Below, piece by piece: positions 1-12,842 of a stretch of 64,000 nucleotides of DNA. The translations under genes were made by a program, and so were the position numbers. The notes under the pieces are model-generated. The model saw nothing but the letters and a program-made list of their open reading frames with translations. It was not told the DNA's origin and made no database searches. The stretch lies in contig NW_026947502.1 in assembly GCF_034190915.1 (NCBI RefSeq), positions 38,904,785 through 38,968,784 on the forward strand, written 5' to 3'. Every line of letters starts with the position of its first letter. The stretch's first letter is position 1. Origin of the DNA: Cavia porcellus. Its lineage: Eukaryota > Chordata > Mammalia > Rodentia > Caviidae.

Positions 1-1269
1 GCCTACCTGGTGATGAGTTCTGCTTGAAGGTTTCTCAGCTAAAACACTTGGTTATTCTGACAAGTACAATGCAATAGTGGGAAAAGCTTGTCCTTTACTG
101 CTTTTTCACTTTTGGGTTGCAAAGAATTTAAATGGAAAGCTAATTTTCTCATGGTCTTTTGCAGTTATGCAATACGAATGTTTTTAACACAGAAAATTAT
201 GATTAAAAATTGAAATAACTCATAATCACACCATCTAGGTAACATAATTTTGCATGATATTTACACTGACTTTCCTTGTATTCTTACGTAGTTATAATAA
301 GAACAGGTAAATTGTAAATGAAAGGCCTCCTTTCTTACATGCCATAAAAACACTTACAAAAGATATTTACTGGTGATTATTATCTGAAATTACTTCCTGA
401 AAAGTACTTTATGAGCAAATTCTAATTTATGCATACAAAAATAGTTAAGCAAGCCTTATTTTCCTGCACCTATACCTTTTCATTAATTAAAATGTTAAGT
501 ATTAAATAGAAGATAATTTCAATCTTGTAATGTCTGCTGTGCCTTGCAATTAGATGGATTAGTATCATATAGAGGCACATGTGGATTATTTCATGTTTTC
601 ATTTGTTTTGTAAGTAATAATACTTTACAGTCTTTTTGAAATTATCTTGTACAGAAATTTTTAGGCTTTACATAGCTGTGTACATTTATAATTTCAATAG
701 GTACTATCAAATTGCTTTACAAAAATAATATAATTTATTTTCAGCCAAAAGTAATGGATTGCCTAGGTCCCTAAAATTTGTTAACACTGAACACTATAAC
801 CGAAGGTGTCATTCTGAGAGTTGAAAAAAAAAAAAGAGTATCTTGCTTTATTGCATTTATTTAAAAATGCTATTCAGTTTGTTTTTCATATTTTTGGCAT
901 TATGAATATCCTATTCTGTAAAGTCTTTTCACATTTTCCTATTGTGTGTTTTCTTATTTCCTTTTACTTTTTCCTCTTGTACTATTTGTATTATTATTTT
1001 TACAGGCCCTTTGCAAATAAAAGAAGGTAAATTTTTTGTCATGTGCCTTTTCACAATCTTTTCTACCTGATTATTTATTTATCTTTTGACTTTGTGTGTT
1101 CTTACCATAAGGCAGTTTTTATTTTCTATGTTTCATGTTTTTAAAAAAAATCTAAATTTGAAAATTATAAATTCAATTTTTAATGGAACTTTGTAATTTT
1201 CAAAGAAATTAAAATAGAACTAAGAACCTAAAACATTTCTAGGTTTTTCATAAGAAAACACCATATAAA
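1..1269. other. Unassigned AT-rich non-coding sequence
   Basis: No recognisable repeat or gene. There are long A/T runs and a 69-codon open frame near 821-1030 that begins in a lysine-rich A-tract and then encodes only hydrophobic, low-complexity residues, as expected by chance in T-rich DNA. No splice-flanked exon stands out. Confidence 0.5.
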
Positions 1270-1622
1270 GGATGCTGCTGGTGGCTGAAACAACAGAATT
1301 CTGTCATACCGCTGGGGCGTATATAGCAGGTCCCCAGCTGCTGGCAGGACTTCCCTCCTATAAAGGCCCTCAGGAAGAACCTTTCGCTGCTTCTCCTAGT
1401 TTTTGATGGCTACCAGCAACATCCTTCATTACATGCTATTTTCCCCTGTACATCTACTTGTGTCCTTTTCTCTTTTTTTGCAAGAAGACCAATCATTGGA
1501 TTAGGATTTATCCTAATCATTTTAATTTAACTAGCTGAATTTATGATGATCCCACAGGATACAAGGTTACTTTCTGAGGTTCTGGGTGAACATGAATTTT
1601 GAAACATTCCAGGAGAACACTT
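1270..1622. mobile_element. Mammal-wide LTR-type relic (ERVL/MaLR-like)
   Basis: This block matches, in order, several landmarks of a common mammal-wide LTR-type repeat: a 'gtggctgaaacaacagaa' segment near 1281, 'gctgctggcagg' near 1338, a 'catctacttgtgtccttttctc' type segment, 'caatcattggattagga', and the end motif 'tctgaggttctgggtgaac' followed by 'atgaatttt' near 1575. The landmarks are diverged and the left edge is approximate. I recognise the family by pattern and cannot assign a subfamily or a reliable orientation. It carries no coding capacity. Confidence 0.6.
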
Positions 1623-2790
1623 ACTCATGCAAGTAAAAATGCTTGCAGTTTTATCTATTTTATTTTAGCCATTGAACGATTTGGGTCTCATTTTTAAAGA
1701 AATGTTTTTCAAACTTAGGTATGCATCACAGTCTTTCTGAAGACTTTGAAATATAGTTATTTAGTCTCCACTCCAGAGATAATGATTCTGTTGAGCTTCA
1801 AGATTTCTCCTGACCTGGGGGGCCTATTTGCAGCTCCTGTTGTAAAGCAAATTGTGACTTTTCAAAGCTCATAACCTCCCAAGATTCAGGCTGAAATCCT
1901 AATTTGTAACACCTCAGGATATGACTGCATTCTGAAATAGTACTTTTAAATATGCAATTAAATTGAAAGAAAGGTATAGTGTGCCTGAATCCAGTTTCTG
2001 TTGTGTTTCTAAAATGATTAGGAAAGTTTGGAAAGCCATGGGAAGAAACCTGAGGAAGAGTTTCATCTATGAACCAAAGTGTTGTCCGGAGAAGCAGTCC
2101 TTCCAACACTATCATATCTAGAACCATGAGATGACACGTTACTATATGCTTCAAGCCACTGGGCCTGAGTTTTCAATACACAGCTCCAGAGGATGAAGAC
2201 TACTGGAGAGCTACTAATGTAAGAAATGAGCAAACGATGCTATTGTTCCAGATCCTGAGGCAGACCATTACTCAGAGATCAGTGTTGAATTAATCCTCTA
2301 TTCTCTTTTTCCCGCTATTTTGCATCCTGGTAATAAACCAAAATCCCATATTTACTAGAATATAGTTTTGCTTCCATTCTGCATGATTCAGCCACTTTTG
2401 ATTCCAGAGATATCAAACATTTAAATATCTTATATGATGTAGATTTAATACCTTACTAAAGCTTTAATCTAAGGCTTTAATATTTATATGATACATTAAT
2501 ATCTAGCAAGATAGTTTTGTTTTCATCAGTCTTTTCACAGAATTGTATTAGATATTTTTGCCTGTTTTTTCAAGTGGGAACTTGATAAAGTTTTGCTTAC
2601 TGTCACTTAATTATAATCACATTTCACATGTCTATTATTATTTTGAGTGAATTGACAACATTATAGTATTTCCAAAAACCATGTTTATCTATTTAGTTAA
2701 ACATAATTTTATATAACTTAGCATATTTTAGTATAGATCTCCAAACATAAAACTTGGAAATTGTTATTTTTTTCAACATATAGGGGTTTT
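1623..2790. other. Unassigned non-coding sequence
   Basis: Mostly unique AT-rich DNA. A 118-codon minus-strand open frame lies at 1798-2154. It has no recognisable domain, no good start context and no splice-site support, so I do not call it a gene. Confidence 0.45.
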
Positions 2791-2796
2791 TGTGAT

Positions 2797-2804
2797 TGAC
2801 GTCA
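2797..2804. promoter_or_regulatory. Palindromic CRE motif (TGACGTCA)
   Basis: A perfect 8-bp cAMP-response element core is seen. In CpG-depleted DNA such a motif is lost quickly unless it is young, unmethylated or selected. It sits just upstream of the CpG-enriched block at 3.0-3.5 kb. Binding by CREB/ATF is inferred from the motif only. Confidence 0.4.
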
Positions 2805-3019
2805 CAAACAAGACAGTCTTTTCTATGATAGCATATATACGAATCATTTGTATTCATGAATGCAATTATATTTTAATGATCTCTATTATTGTTTCTAATA
2901 TTTTTCAGATGTCTCTTAAGATTGTTGCTCAATTACATCATACCCTAAGATTTGGTTCTCTGGTTCGGTATTTATTACTTCATCCTTTCCCACCGTCAAT
3001 TTGTGCCGGTTAGTTATAT

Positions 3020-3500
3020 TAGGCAGAGAGCTCAAGTGAGCCGTGGTGTCTGATTAGGCTTCCAGTAATTAGCAAAGGATTTCACACAACGCGTTGGCTG
3101 GACGAGGAACAAAGGACTGTCAGCAAGAAGCATGTTACAGCCGTGCCACCAGTTCCTTTAGGTGACAGCCCTGCTGCCACTGCTGTGCACAGCTGTCACG
3201 TCTGCACCTCTGCCCAGCCAGGACCCACACGGTGGTGCCACCGCCTGCGCACTCGTGTTGCTCGGTTTTCTTTTCGTTCAGCTTCTTTGCATTGAGAGCT
3301 CCAGTCAAATTCATACGCATTTTCTTTCCATTGGCCACAAGGGCCGGGAAACTGAGCAAATGGCTGCACTAGAGGTGTGCACTCTGCATCGGGGATCCCT
3401 TGTGCGCCCCTCCGCCACCAAAATCAGCCAAAAATAAAGGGCGAGTTCTTTCTACATTAGTGCTTCCAAATAGGGTCTAACTGCAGTAACAAGGCAGCAC
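3020..3500. promoter_or_regulatory. CpG-enriched candidate regulatory block
   Basis: About twenty CpGs occur in roughly 480 bases, against very few in the flanking kilobases, and GC content rises visibly. Motifs include a homeodomain-type TAATTAG near 3067, an MluI-like ACGCGT near 3090, and a cluster of CpGs at 3240-3270. Overlapping short open frames on both strands (91 codons plus, 74 codons minus) follow from the higher GC and are not protein evidence. The block could be an enhancer, a minor promoter or an unrecognised older repeat. Confidence 0.35.
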
Positions 3501-3658
3501 TACGGTCCACCTTCCCTGGCTTCTCAGCCGTTAATGTTTTCATTTTCTACCTCAATAGAATAGTTCAGTGGAATAGCTTCAGTGTTTCACCATAAAAACC
3601 ACACTAACTGTAGCAGAAATATGCAGTTTTATCATGCTAAACATTTGGACTCCCTTCT

Positions 3659-3728
3659 CTTCCTTCCTTCCTTCCTTCCTTCCTTCCTTCCTTCCTTCCT
3701 TCCTTCCTTCCTTTCTTTCTTTCGTTCA
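3659..3728 (+). repeat. (TTCC)n microsatellite
   Basis: About thirteen uninterrupted TTCC units, followed by degenerate CTTT units. The tract is immediately left of an antisense composite SINE and may have grown from it. Confidence 0.95.
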
Positions 3729-3759
3729 TTCTGTCTCTTCCTTTCTTTCTTGTTCCTTC

Positions 3760-3925
3760 TCTAGGATTTAATCCAGGGCTTTTGCAGTGAGATATGTTCC
3801 CAGCTTTTTAATTTTTTTTTTTTTTTGAGTGATAATCTTATTACTTTGTTAAATTTCCCTGGTTGAGCCTGAACTCACCACCCTCCTGTCTCAGCTTCTC
3901 AAAGTACTGGGAGTGCAGATGGATT
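3760..3925 (-). mobile_element. Composite ID + B1-like SINE, diverged
   Basis: Read on the minus strand this is a 7SL-derived (B1/Alu-like) segment joined to a tRNA-derived ID segment. On the plus strand it appears as a tRNA box-B-like 'ggatttaatccagggctt' (near 3764), a T-rich linker, then the B1-like 'cctcctgtctcagcttctc' and 'gtactgggagtgcag'. Such dimeric SINEs are known in rodents. Divergence indicates an old copy, and no target-site duplication was resolved. Confidence 0.6.
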
Positions 3926-4079
3926 CTATCAGGTCTATGTAGGATATGTTGTTCTATATTTTTTTAATGGTTAATATTAACAGTGGTTAATATGTTACAT
4001 ATTGTTATCATCAAAGTAGCTTCTCTATTTTTAATCTGGTAATTTTTTATAAATCAGAAATGGACGTTAAATTTTGACA
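3926..4079. other. Unassigned short spacer
   Basis: AT-rich sequence between the SINE and a possible ancient L1. Nothing recognised. Confidence 0.4.
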
Positions 4080-5010
4080 AATGTCTGAAACATTTCTGAG
4101 AATGTATTTGTTTTCTTTTGACTTATTAATACATTGCATTGATAGACTTCTCAAAGTAACTTAAGCTATGTTTCTATAAAAAAACTTATGATCCTGACTT
4201 ACTCTTTACATATATCCCTGACATCCTTGTTTATGCTACCTTAAAATTAATAGTAATTTGTGAAACTGGTCAATATTTATCTACGGTGTATTTTTCTCAT
4301 AGAAGACCATTGCTTACCTTAGGTCAAGAGAGAAGAATGAATATTTTGCTCTTTCCCTGTGATGTCATTGTCAGAATTGTTTATTATATAAAACTAGAAG
4401 GGAATTCTAGTACAAACCACTCACTCTGAAATTTGTTCATATGTTTTAATGGCCAGCTGTGACTTTTTTCCCAGTTTCTTTAATTCATTTAAAAAATTTG
4501 TACAGAATCTTTGCATATTTCTGTCATGATTCTCTTAACTTCCTCAAGATCTGTGGCTAATGTTCTGTTTACTCTAATTTAGTAAATTTTTATTTTGTCT
4601 CTTATGCTGAGTTATTTTCATGCTATATTATAGTTTTATCTCCAAAGAAATGCTTCTTTATTGATGCTATTTTTTTCTGTTTCCTTGTGAGTATATTCTG
4701 ACTTTATCTTTATTAGTTTCTTTATACTCCACTCTGCAGGATCCTATTTTTACTCTATTCATAATTTTTAAAGCTATCTTCCAGATTCAGACTATCACTT
4801 GATTCATTATAGCCTGATGCAGTAATAAATTTTCTTCTACAAAACAACATTAGCAACTATGTATATGTTTGAGTATGCTTCATTAATTCCTAGTAATTTT
4901 GCAATATGAGTTATAATTTTTTCTTTAAACTAAGAATTGTTTGAAACGCTGTCAAAGGTTGTTTTTGCTTATACTTTGGCATTAAGTTTAAGAATTTTTA
5001 CATTGAACTC
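4080..5010 (-). mobile_element. Possible ancient LINE-1 fragment, antisense
   Basis: The T-rich plus strand follows the order of landmarks seen in antisense L1 ORF2: a 'tctgtggctaatgttctgt' type segment near 4550, then 'tatctccaaagaaatgcttctt' near 4635, then 'tttctttaaactaagaattg' near 4920. Similarity is loose and no protein frame survives. It could be coincidental T-rich composition. Confidence 0.3.
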
Positions 5011-8000
5011 TATTTAAAATGTCTGTCATACTTACACTTTGGGAATATGCGAACATATGAATTATACAGACAAACAATTAAATTATCTATTTTATGAATA
5101 CTACTAAGCATGTACAACTTGGAATATATAAAGTTTGATATGAACATTAATATATATATATATGTGTGTACAAATAAATAGGGATATGACAAATACAAAA
5201 TATTCACAAAATACTTTTAGAAATGCTATTTTATGTTTAGTGAGCCTACTGATTTAAATTTAAATCTCTTCATTGATTTTTCTATGCATTTTTACATTTC
5301 ATTAGTTAGGTAATGGGATGTTTTTACTGTATGAAAATTTGGTAAGTTACAAAAGCACTGTATATTTTCCCTTGCTTTACTAACACCCTTTACAGCATAT
5401 GTGCAACTCTCTGAAATCAATAACATCAGCAAACTTTCTTTATCCAAATATTTCCCTTTCCTTTACAATAAATCTTTCTCATTAATCATGCTCATCTCTT
5501 TCTATGCCTTTTATATGTCAGTTATATATTTTAATCAATTTAAGATTTCTTATGTGAAACTAGGATGTTTAATATCTCCATGTCAAGTTTTCATATGATT
5601 ACTTTCAGCATGTGTTGACATATGTTAAAGCCTTGGGAAATTTATGGATTACAATTTTGTCTTTATGTAGATTAGTATTCAGATATGCACATGTTCACTT
5701 TTCCCAGGTTCAATCCAGTTCTCTTCTTTTTCCCTTTACTTTTCTCTTCCTTTTCATTCTCTGGTATTCTTTATTTCTTCTGTGAGTCTATAACAACTCA
5801 ATTTTAAAGACATATTATTTTTTCAAAGAATGAGAATTTCCAGTTACATTCTCTATTTTCCTAGAATGCTTTCCTTAAGTTTGAAAAACAGACTGAAGTT
5901 GTTTTGGGTTAGTACTATTTATTTTTCCTCTGTTTGGTGTATTGTTGAGAGCTTTGCTATAGTTGGAGCTACTGTATTAGATCAGCTTCCCAATCTTTCT
6001 GCTGTTGTACTATTTTCACATTTATCTTCCTGTTTTTCTGCCTTGAGGTAAAATAAAGTTGAAAGTAAAACTAGCATGTCTTGACTCGTCAATTTTTAAT
6101 TTTTTTTTAGTATGGTGAATTTTGATAGTCTTTTAAATGAACAATTTAGGCTATTTCTGGAAAATCTTGCATATTCTAGTCTAACTTCTCCTTTTCTACT
6201 TATGGAGATACAAATACTGATTTGTGTTGATGCTCAGCTGACTTTGCCCTTTGAATATAAGGATTTGTTACTTTTGTACTTCTTGCTGAAAAATGCAAAG
6301 AGAAAAGAGATGCTGAAGGATAAATGATTTGTAGACATCATATGTGGGAGTTTTGGATTTCAGGGTCTGATAGTTTCATTTATCAGAGCAAAAATCTGAA
6401 GAATTTTATTGACTGAGCCAAAGACATACTTGGAAAGAAATTCGCAAATTTCACATAAAATTTCTTCATCTCCAGTCGATGCTGTTTAACACACAAACTA
6501 AAATCACAAATTTGTGAAATTCATTTCATCTGCCAAAGGAGTAAGAGGAATTTTTTTTAAAGAATTGATGTGATTGTCAATTGGAAAAATATGTACCATT
6601 TTATTAATATAAATCGTATCTTATAATTAATGCTCCATAAAAACTTTCATAAGATGGAAATATGGAAGTGAAACAGTTACTGAAACATTAGCACACAACG
6701 ACCCCAATGTGTGTATTCCTTCATTTGAGATGAAAATAAAGCCTTGGGTGGACACAATTCCTACAGCTCTCTCGCTGTTTCCTAGTCTTCCTTCTTGTCT
6801 CAAGGTGTTCTTTCCTGCTGAGTGTAATATCCAATTTTGTATTCATTACTGCACTAAAAAAATCAAGGTGTCCCTATATTAAACATCCTTCGTGATTCAG
6901 TTTTGTCAAATAAGATTATACATTACCTGATGTGATTCTAACTTGCTCATATTTCATAGCTGTGCATTTTCTTTTTTCTTTTTTTTTTTCTTTTTGTCTT
7001 TTTGAACTATATCTTAAGTTCTCTAAGATCAGAAGCACTGTGTTCACATCCTGTGTCACTCATTACCCAGTTCAAGGCAGTCTTGATTTTCCATACTTGG
7101 CAAACACTTGCAAAAAAAGAGTGGCCAGTCTATTAGCTCTCTTTCCTGAGGATTGGAACCTTCATTAGCTATACAAAGATGAATCACCTAGTAACTTGAC
7201 ACTTTTACACAGGTTTGCACAGTTAATACAGAAAATTTTATACTTAAATATAGCAATTGTACCATAAAGCATATTTTTTCTTAAATTGTCCAGGGCTGGC
7301 CAATACCAGGTAAAGATCATCATGGACTGAGTTATTTTCATCCCTTTTGTGCTATATGAAGTGCAGCTACAGTGCGGGTTCCCTTTTATTCAAAATACTG
7401 AATTTGGTGATGCCTTATAAGGCAGCTGTTGACCCTGTTCACCCTTGACCTTGCCCTGTGGAGGGTTCAGAGGGAGTCCAGGGAGTTGAGAAGTCTATGT
7501 AGATTTAACTTCAGTTGCTTTTTAAAATCACTGTAGACCTATAATTTATACCTTTCTTTAATTTATAATGTTTACTTCCAACCAAACTTTAAATTTCAAA
7601 GATGGAGGGTTTACTATATTTATTCATCACCCCCAATTTTCTCTCTGTTAGTAAAGGAAAAGTTCAAGATTGCTTTAGAAGTTCTGGTGTTTAAGTAGGT
7701 GCTTTCTTGGGATTAATAATTCATCCATTTTATCGCATTTGGGGCATTTCAGTAAGTATATTATACCTATATTTTCTGTACTGTCAGTAAATTTTGTAGC
7801 TCTTAAAATCTCTGACATGAAATACAGGTTTGAAAAGCCGTAACACTATCAATATATTAATATTTATATAGCTCTTCTCATGATAAATATTCTCAAAGGC
7901 TCCCCAGTAAAATAAAATGAAATAAAGCATGAAGAAGGTGGTTGATTACAAGTCCAAGGGTCACTTTAAAAGACAAGTGAAACGAATTTGTTTGGCAAAG

Positions 8001-9329
8001 TGATTGGCCAGTTTGCACAAAAGATACCAACTCCTAGTGACCTCCCTTGGCACCTAGAGACTTGGAAGCAGCCTCTGAACAATAAGGCAAGTGTTATAAT
8101 TAACAAGTCAAATTCAGCAAGCTTTCCTCTCACTCAGATAAGACAGCACGCCTCCTGTCTGACTGTAAACTAACCAGCTCTTCAGCCCCACGGGCCATTT
8201 TCATAACTATATTAAGGCGACTTTGCAGTTCTAAATATAAATAACGGTAAATAAGGTGATAAAATGCAGTCGTAAAGGCATCTTTAATTTATTGTGGGAT
8301 ATTATTTCCTTCACACATCACAGAAACAAATTATTGATATAAATTATGCTAATTTATTACTGTGATGAGGTCATTCATGAGTGAAAGATAAATTTGGAGG
8401 ACAAATGCCCTTTAATGTGTACCTACTGCTTCTCTAATTGTGGGTTGTCTCTGCCTAATTTCCTTTAAAAATGATGGTTCTACCAATAGGTATTCATCCC
8501 TTTCGGGCATTTTTAGTTCTAATTGAAACAGAAAGGATGGAAACAGGATACTGAATGGTGTCACAGCACAGGATGCTAGTGAGTATACACTCAGAGAGAT
8601 AGTGATACAGGTCTCTCGTAGTCCTAAAATACTGTTGCCAAAACGTTTCAAAGTCCCAAAATCTTCTAATGACATTTTGCTTCTAGTGATGATCCTGATA
8701 TTCCACCAAAGATAACCTCCACCTGGAGATTGCCAGCTTCTGTCTTCTGGCCGAGAACCAGAGGAAGAAGGTGACCGTTAACTCTTTATTTTAGCTGTAT
8801 ATTCATTTGTGCTAAGAGGAAGAACTAGGAGTGAGAAATAGCCAGTAATGATCCTCACACTTTATCATTCTGTCAGGTTCCACTCGGGATCTCGTTTTTC
8901 TGTTTTAATTGCACATGCAGCAATAAAACCTCCTGGTTTCATGACCACTTTTGGGGGGACCAAATCCATAAATGAAAAGAATATTCATGGAAGTTGTGAT
9001 TTCCTAATTGAAATGAGGTTTGGCTCTGAGTATGTCATAATTGCAGTGATTCTTGGTCCACTGAAAATCCTGTTTTCTGACTTAATACTTTAATGTTCTA
9101 AAGTACACTACAATCTGGCTTCTTCCTGATTTCTAGTTCTTTTTCTTCATATTATCTTTCTCAACCTACAGCTAGCTGACTCTGATTCTATTAAAGATTT
9201 ACTTGAAGGACCACCTTGTCCAGAGATATACTTCTTTTATTTAGTTAAGCCTGAGACTGTGATCCTCCTGGGCAGGTATAATCATAATGTCTTGTTTTCC
9301 TAGATCACTATGTGTTACTGCTAACTGAG
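5011..9329. other. Unassigned AT-rich non-coding sequence
   Basis: No recognisable gene or named repeat. A short TA/TG tract lies near 5150-5170. The part from about 7900 to 8400 contains TAAT- and ATTA-rich words with few simple repeats and reads like possible conserved non-coding DNA, but this cannot be shown from one sequence. The open frames here (60-87 codons) have no domain or splice support. Confidence 0.4.
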
Positions 9330-9716
9330 TTTCTATTGTGGCACATATGGAGGTATCACCCAAAGCCTCATGCAGTCATAGGTGGGGATTTTTCAGAGGT
9401 GGTAGATCTACAGTGTGTGATGCTGGGATTGATTCATGGTGCAATGCTGGGATCAAGGACACTGGGCATAGGGGAGTGAGTGGGATTTACCCTAAGTAGG
9501 TTGGATAGGATGTGAGGTGTAAGAAGAGCTGTGATCATTGTTTGGGTGCTTTGCTACCTTCTGTCTACCATGAACTGTTTCTCCTCCCTCATGCTGCCCT
9601 GCCCTGTAGCAGATTGATAATGGACTCAAATCTCTACAAACTGTGAGCTAAATAATCTTTTTCTCCTTTAATGCTGGATGTTGGGTATTTTGTGTTAGCA
9701 ACAAGTAACTAAGATA
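9330..9716 (+). mobile_element. ERVL-MaLR LTR, sense
   Basis: The 3' half carries the MaLR signature: a 'ctaccatgaactg' segment, 'actgtgagctaaataatct' near 9639 (the degraded polyadenylation region), a 'ttctcctttaatg' segment, and the terminal 'agcaacaagtaactaag' near 9696. Copies with the same landmarks in the opposite orientation lie at 23.8, 32.0, 55.9 and 63.1 kb. The left edge is approximate. The LTR is solo, with no internal sequence recognised beside it. Confidence 0.65.
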
Positions 9717-11086
9717 CTTAAGGAATCTAAGTTTTTGAAACCAGAAAGGAGTTAATTTACACATACATGCAGTTAAGTGCCTGTCAGAGTTCATAACCTT
9801 TAATAGAAACCTCAAAATTGCTTGAAAAAAATTATATTACCAAGCAAAAATTTTAACTTCACAGGGGCTACATAAGAAAATTCCTGGAATCAGAGTAGGC
9901 TTTTGAGACACTCTTCTTACAAATAAGCACCTATAACTAATAGCATTGCTAAGTCTTAGTATCTAGCTGCTAAAATTACGGGAACCCAGTTCTTACATTA
10001 TCAGAGTTTGCATTAAAACTGTGGGATAATTCCAGAGACTAGTTGGAAATTAACTTAAAATAATACCAGGCAAAATAAAATCTTTGGAAAAATAAAGCTA
10101 GATTTAAACCTGGCTAAAATTATCCTGAAGTTGGTGAGCCCCAAACAGCCTTTCCACTGTCTTTTCACAATGTTTATTCATAAATCTAGAATGTAGTCAA
10201 GCCTACTTTTTAGAGGGAAATATCTTTTATTTAGCCAAAATTATATGAATAGTGATTTAACATATATTTCATCTAAAATACTTTGTTTAATAAATTATAA
10301 ATCAGAATATCCCAAGCAAGTATTTTATGAAAGAAACATAGATTTTTGACACATCTCTCCCACTATTGACCTCTTTCTAATACTTTAGTTCTTAGACAAG
10401 TGATAATTAGAATTAAGTTAATTGCTTACAGTTTTCATTGATCCCCCCCCTCCATGTGTTCTGCTCATGGATTGAAACTACAGAAGAACTAAGACTTTGG
10501 GTATGTGATCACTACACAAATTCTACATGGATATTTTCTACAGTGGTTTTGAAAATTGTTTCCTCAATATCTTATACTCAGAATTTCTGGAATGATTTTT
10601 AAAAGGTAGAAATGGGACCTCACTTGAAATTTAATAGATCATAAATCTCTGAATGAAGGTTAAAATGTATGGATTTGAATCACGATCTTTTAAAAAGAAA
10701 TTATACCACTAAACTGGAAAAATTGTCTTTTTATAAAACCATTATCTTCAGGGGATAAATTATGAATGTATTACTTAGACATGTATTTATCATTAAATAT
10801 TTGCTGACAATTTACTATGTGCCAGGTTGCTAAAGTAGTGGAGGAATATGAAAGTGAAAAGAATTAAGAAGAGCAGTGTTTGAGGGGCTTCCCAGACAAC
10901 ATGAAAATAACTACATCATAGTAAAGCTGGATTATGTCTCTCCAGACATAGATACTCCAAAATGTTGAAAATTGCAGATGTTTTCTGTGAAAGTGGCCCA
11001 ACTTTGATATCAGACAGGAAATAAAGCACCATATATCAACTCTTCCAAAACTGAATTGTCACGTTTATTCCTGTAGGGTTCTATTT
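9717..11086. other. Unassigned non-coding sequence with an L2/MIR-like scrap
   Basis: Nothing gene-like. Near 10795-10860 the words 'tttactatgtgccagg' and following sequence resemble an ancient MIR/L2-class fragment. A C-run follows 10442. Confidence 0.4.
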
Positions 11087-11097
11087 CAAATTGGTTT

Positions 11098-11191
11098 GTT
11101 TATTTACTTATTTATTTTGGTACTAGGAATTAAACTTAGGACCTCAAGCTTGCCAGGCAGGTGCTGTGCAGCTGAGCTAAACTTCCAGCCC
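11098..11191 (-). mobile_element. ID-type (tRNA-derived) SINE, antisense, with TSD
   Basis: On the plus strand the copy runs from a T-rich tail, through 'ggtactaggaattaaac' (box B complement), to 'gctgagctaaacttccagcc' (box A and 5' end complement). An 11-bp target-site duplication, CAAATTGGTTT, flanks it at 11087-11097 and 11192-11202. The copy is diverged from the younger ID copies at 43.6 and 55.6 kb. Confidence 0.9.
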
Positions 11192-11202
11192 CAAATTGGT
11201 TT

Positions 11203-12830
11203 ATTAATAATAATGCAAGTCTATGATCCGTTTACTCTTCTCCTGATCAGAAGAGAACTTCCAACAGAGTTTTCTCTTCCTAGGCCCACAAGGATGGTAA
11301 TTTGCTCTCTATTAAAATAGATGCTTCCTAGAGATTTATTTAAATGATGAATTAAATCTCTTACTTCCATTTGCTGTGTTTTGAAGACTTTCAGTACAGT
11401 TGTGTTTTTGACATAGAACTCAGTGTTGTCTCCTTCTCTGTGTCTGTATGAGTGGCAGTTCCAGAGGAGATCATCTGCCGTGCCATGGCTTCACCTGAAA
11501 GTCCCTCTGCAGCCTGTATGGTGTGGTCATTCATATGACATTGACTACACTTAATTGTCCCCATTAAAAAAAACCTGGCAGGTCTACTCATTGACCGGCA
11601 GATTGATAAACATTGGTGATCACTGAACTACCACTCTGCACTTCCTGCTGCTCACCTTGAGTGTACTGCCTCACTGTCATTACTGAGAAAGACACTCAAA
11701 ACGATTCTCAGCTACCCAAAAATCTACCATTAAATTAAACCATATCACCACATTTTACCAGTGTTTCTCTACCACTGATTTAATTTTATTGTCCCTTTGG
11801 CTTGTTTCATTGGCTTACTTAGAAAGATGTCATCAGGAATAACCTTGTGAGACTCTAACGTTTACTGTAGGGATTAAGTGGCTGTTTCACTATATAACAG
11901 AGAATCCTCCTCATAGGTGTCTGGGTGAATTATTTTCCCCTGGCTTCTCCAGAGCAATTGCTGCATCTTTTTCTTATAAACACTGTATATTATGTAACTA
12001 GTTATGTTTTTCTATTCCTGCTGACTGGTGGAAAGGTAGTGACAAATTTGAGCTCCTACTTTACTCTGTGCATAGACTTTATGGCATAAATGTTCTGTAT
12101 TTATCTCCTGGTTCCATGTCACTTTTCATTATTTTTCATTTTCCATTGCCTCAAATTTCTTCCCAACTGAAAACACATTTTATTTTTCTACTTTATGTGT
12201 TTCTACATGGAATGAGACAGCCTAAATTATTTTTGAAACAAGGCCGGTTATAATTGTGCTTTTCTGATTTCTTTATGTTAATATTAAGAGTGATCCTGAA
12301 AGATTAAACAGAAAAATTTCAACCTTTAATAATATATAACCCAAAAATGTTAGTGGTAGTGGGGTGGAATGAAAAGTGAGAAAAAGAATCCAGTAAACTT
12401 AGTCAAATGAATAGATTTTGGTAAGCGCTTACATGGCGGCCTGGGCCACTGTACTACTCTACAGTTGACATGACTGTTGCATGCCTGAAAGTATGAAAAA
12501 CTTAAAAGAAATAAATATAAATACAGGCAAAGAGTGAAGGTGCATATTTCTGCATGTGTCAGAAGTTTACCCAGGGAAATGAGGACAGAGCCTGTGCTTT
12601 TCACATTTTTCTTTTGCAATTTCAGCTGTTTTCATCCCAAGTTCAGTGTGCACAATTAAGAATTTGAAATTCAGAGTGCAGATATTCAACAATCAGCTCT
12701 AGCAAGTTTGATACAGCCTTGCATCCAATGCTTTAGTTATAGGAATGGCTAGTTCTATGATAGTTGATGACAAAAACTTAATCATTACATATCATATTCC
12801 TATGAAGCATTTCAAATGCCTCCTGGAATA
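11203..12830. other. Unassigned non-coding sequence
   Basis: No gene or clear repeat recognised. The 89-codon minus-strand frame at 12350-12619 lacks domain or splice support. Confidence 0.4.
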
Positions 12831-12842
12831 ATCATTGAGTAT

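Noticed and set aside
1798..2154. 118-codon minus-strand open frame
   Set aside because: No recognisable domain, no splice or promoter context, and length within chance for this amount of sequence.
3582..3764. 60-codon frame rich in Leu/Pro/Ser/Phe
   Set aside because: Produced by translation of the TTCC microsatellite.
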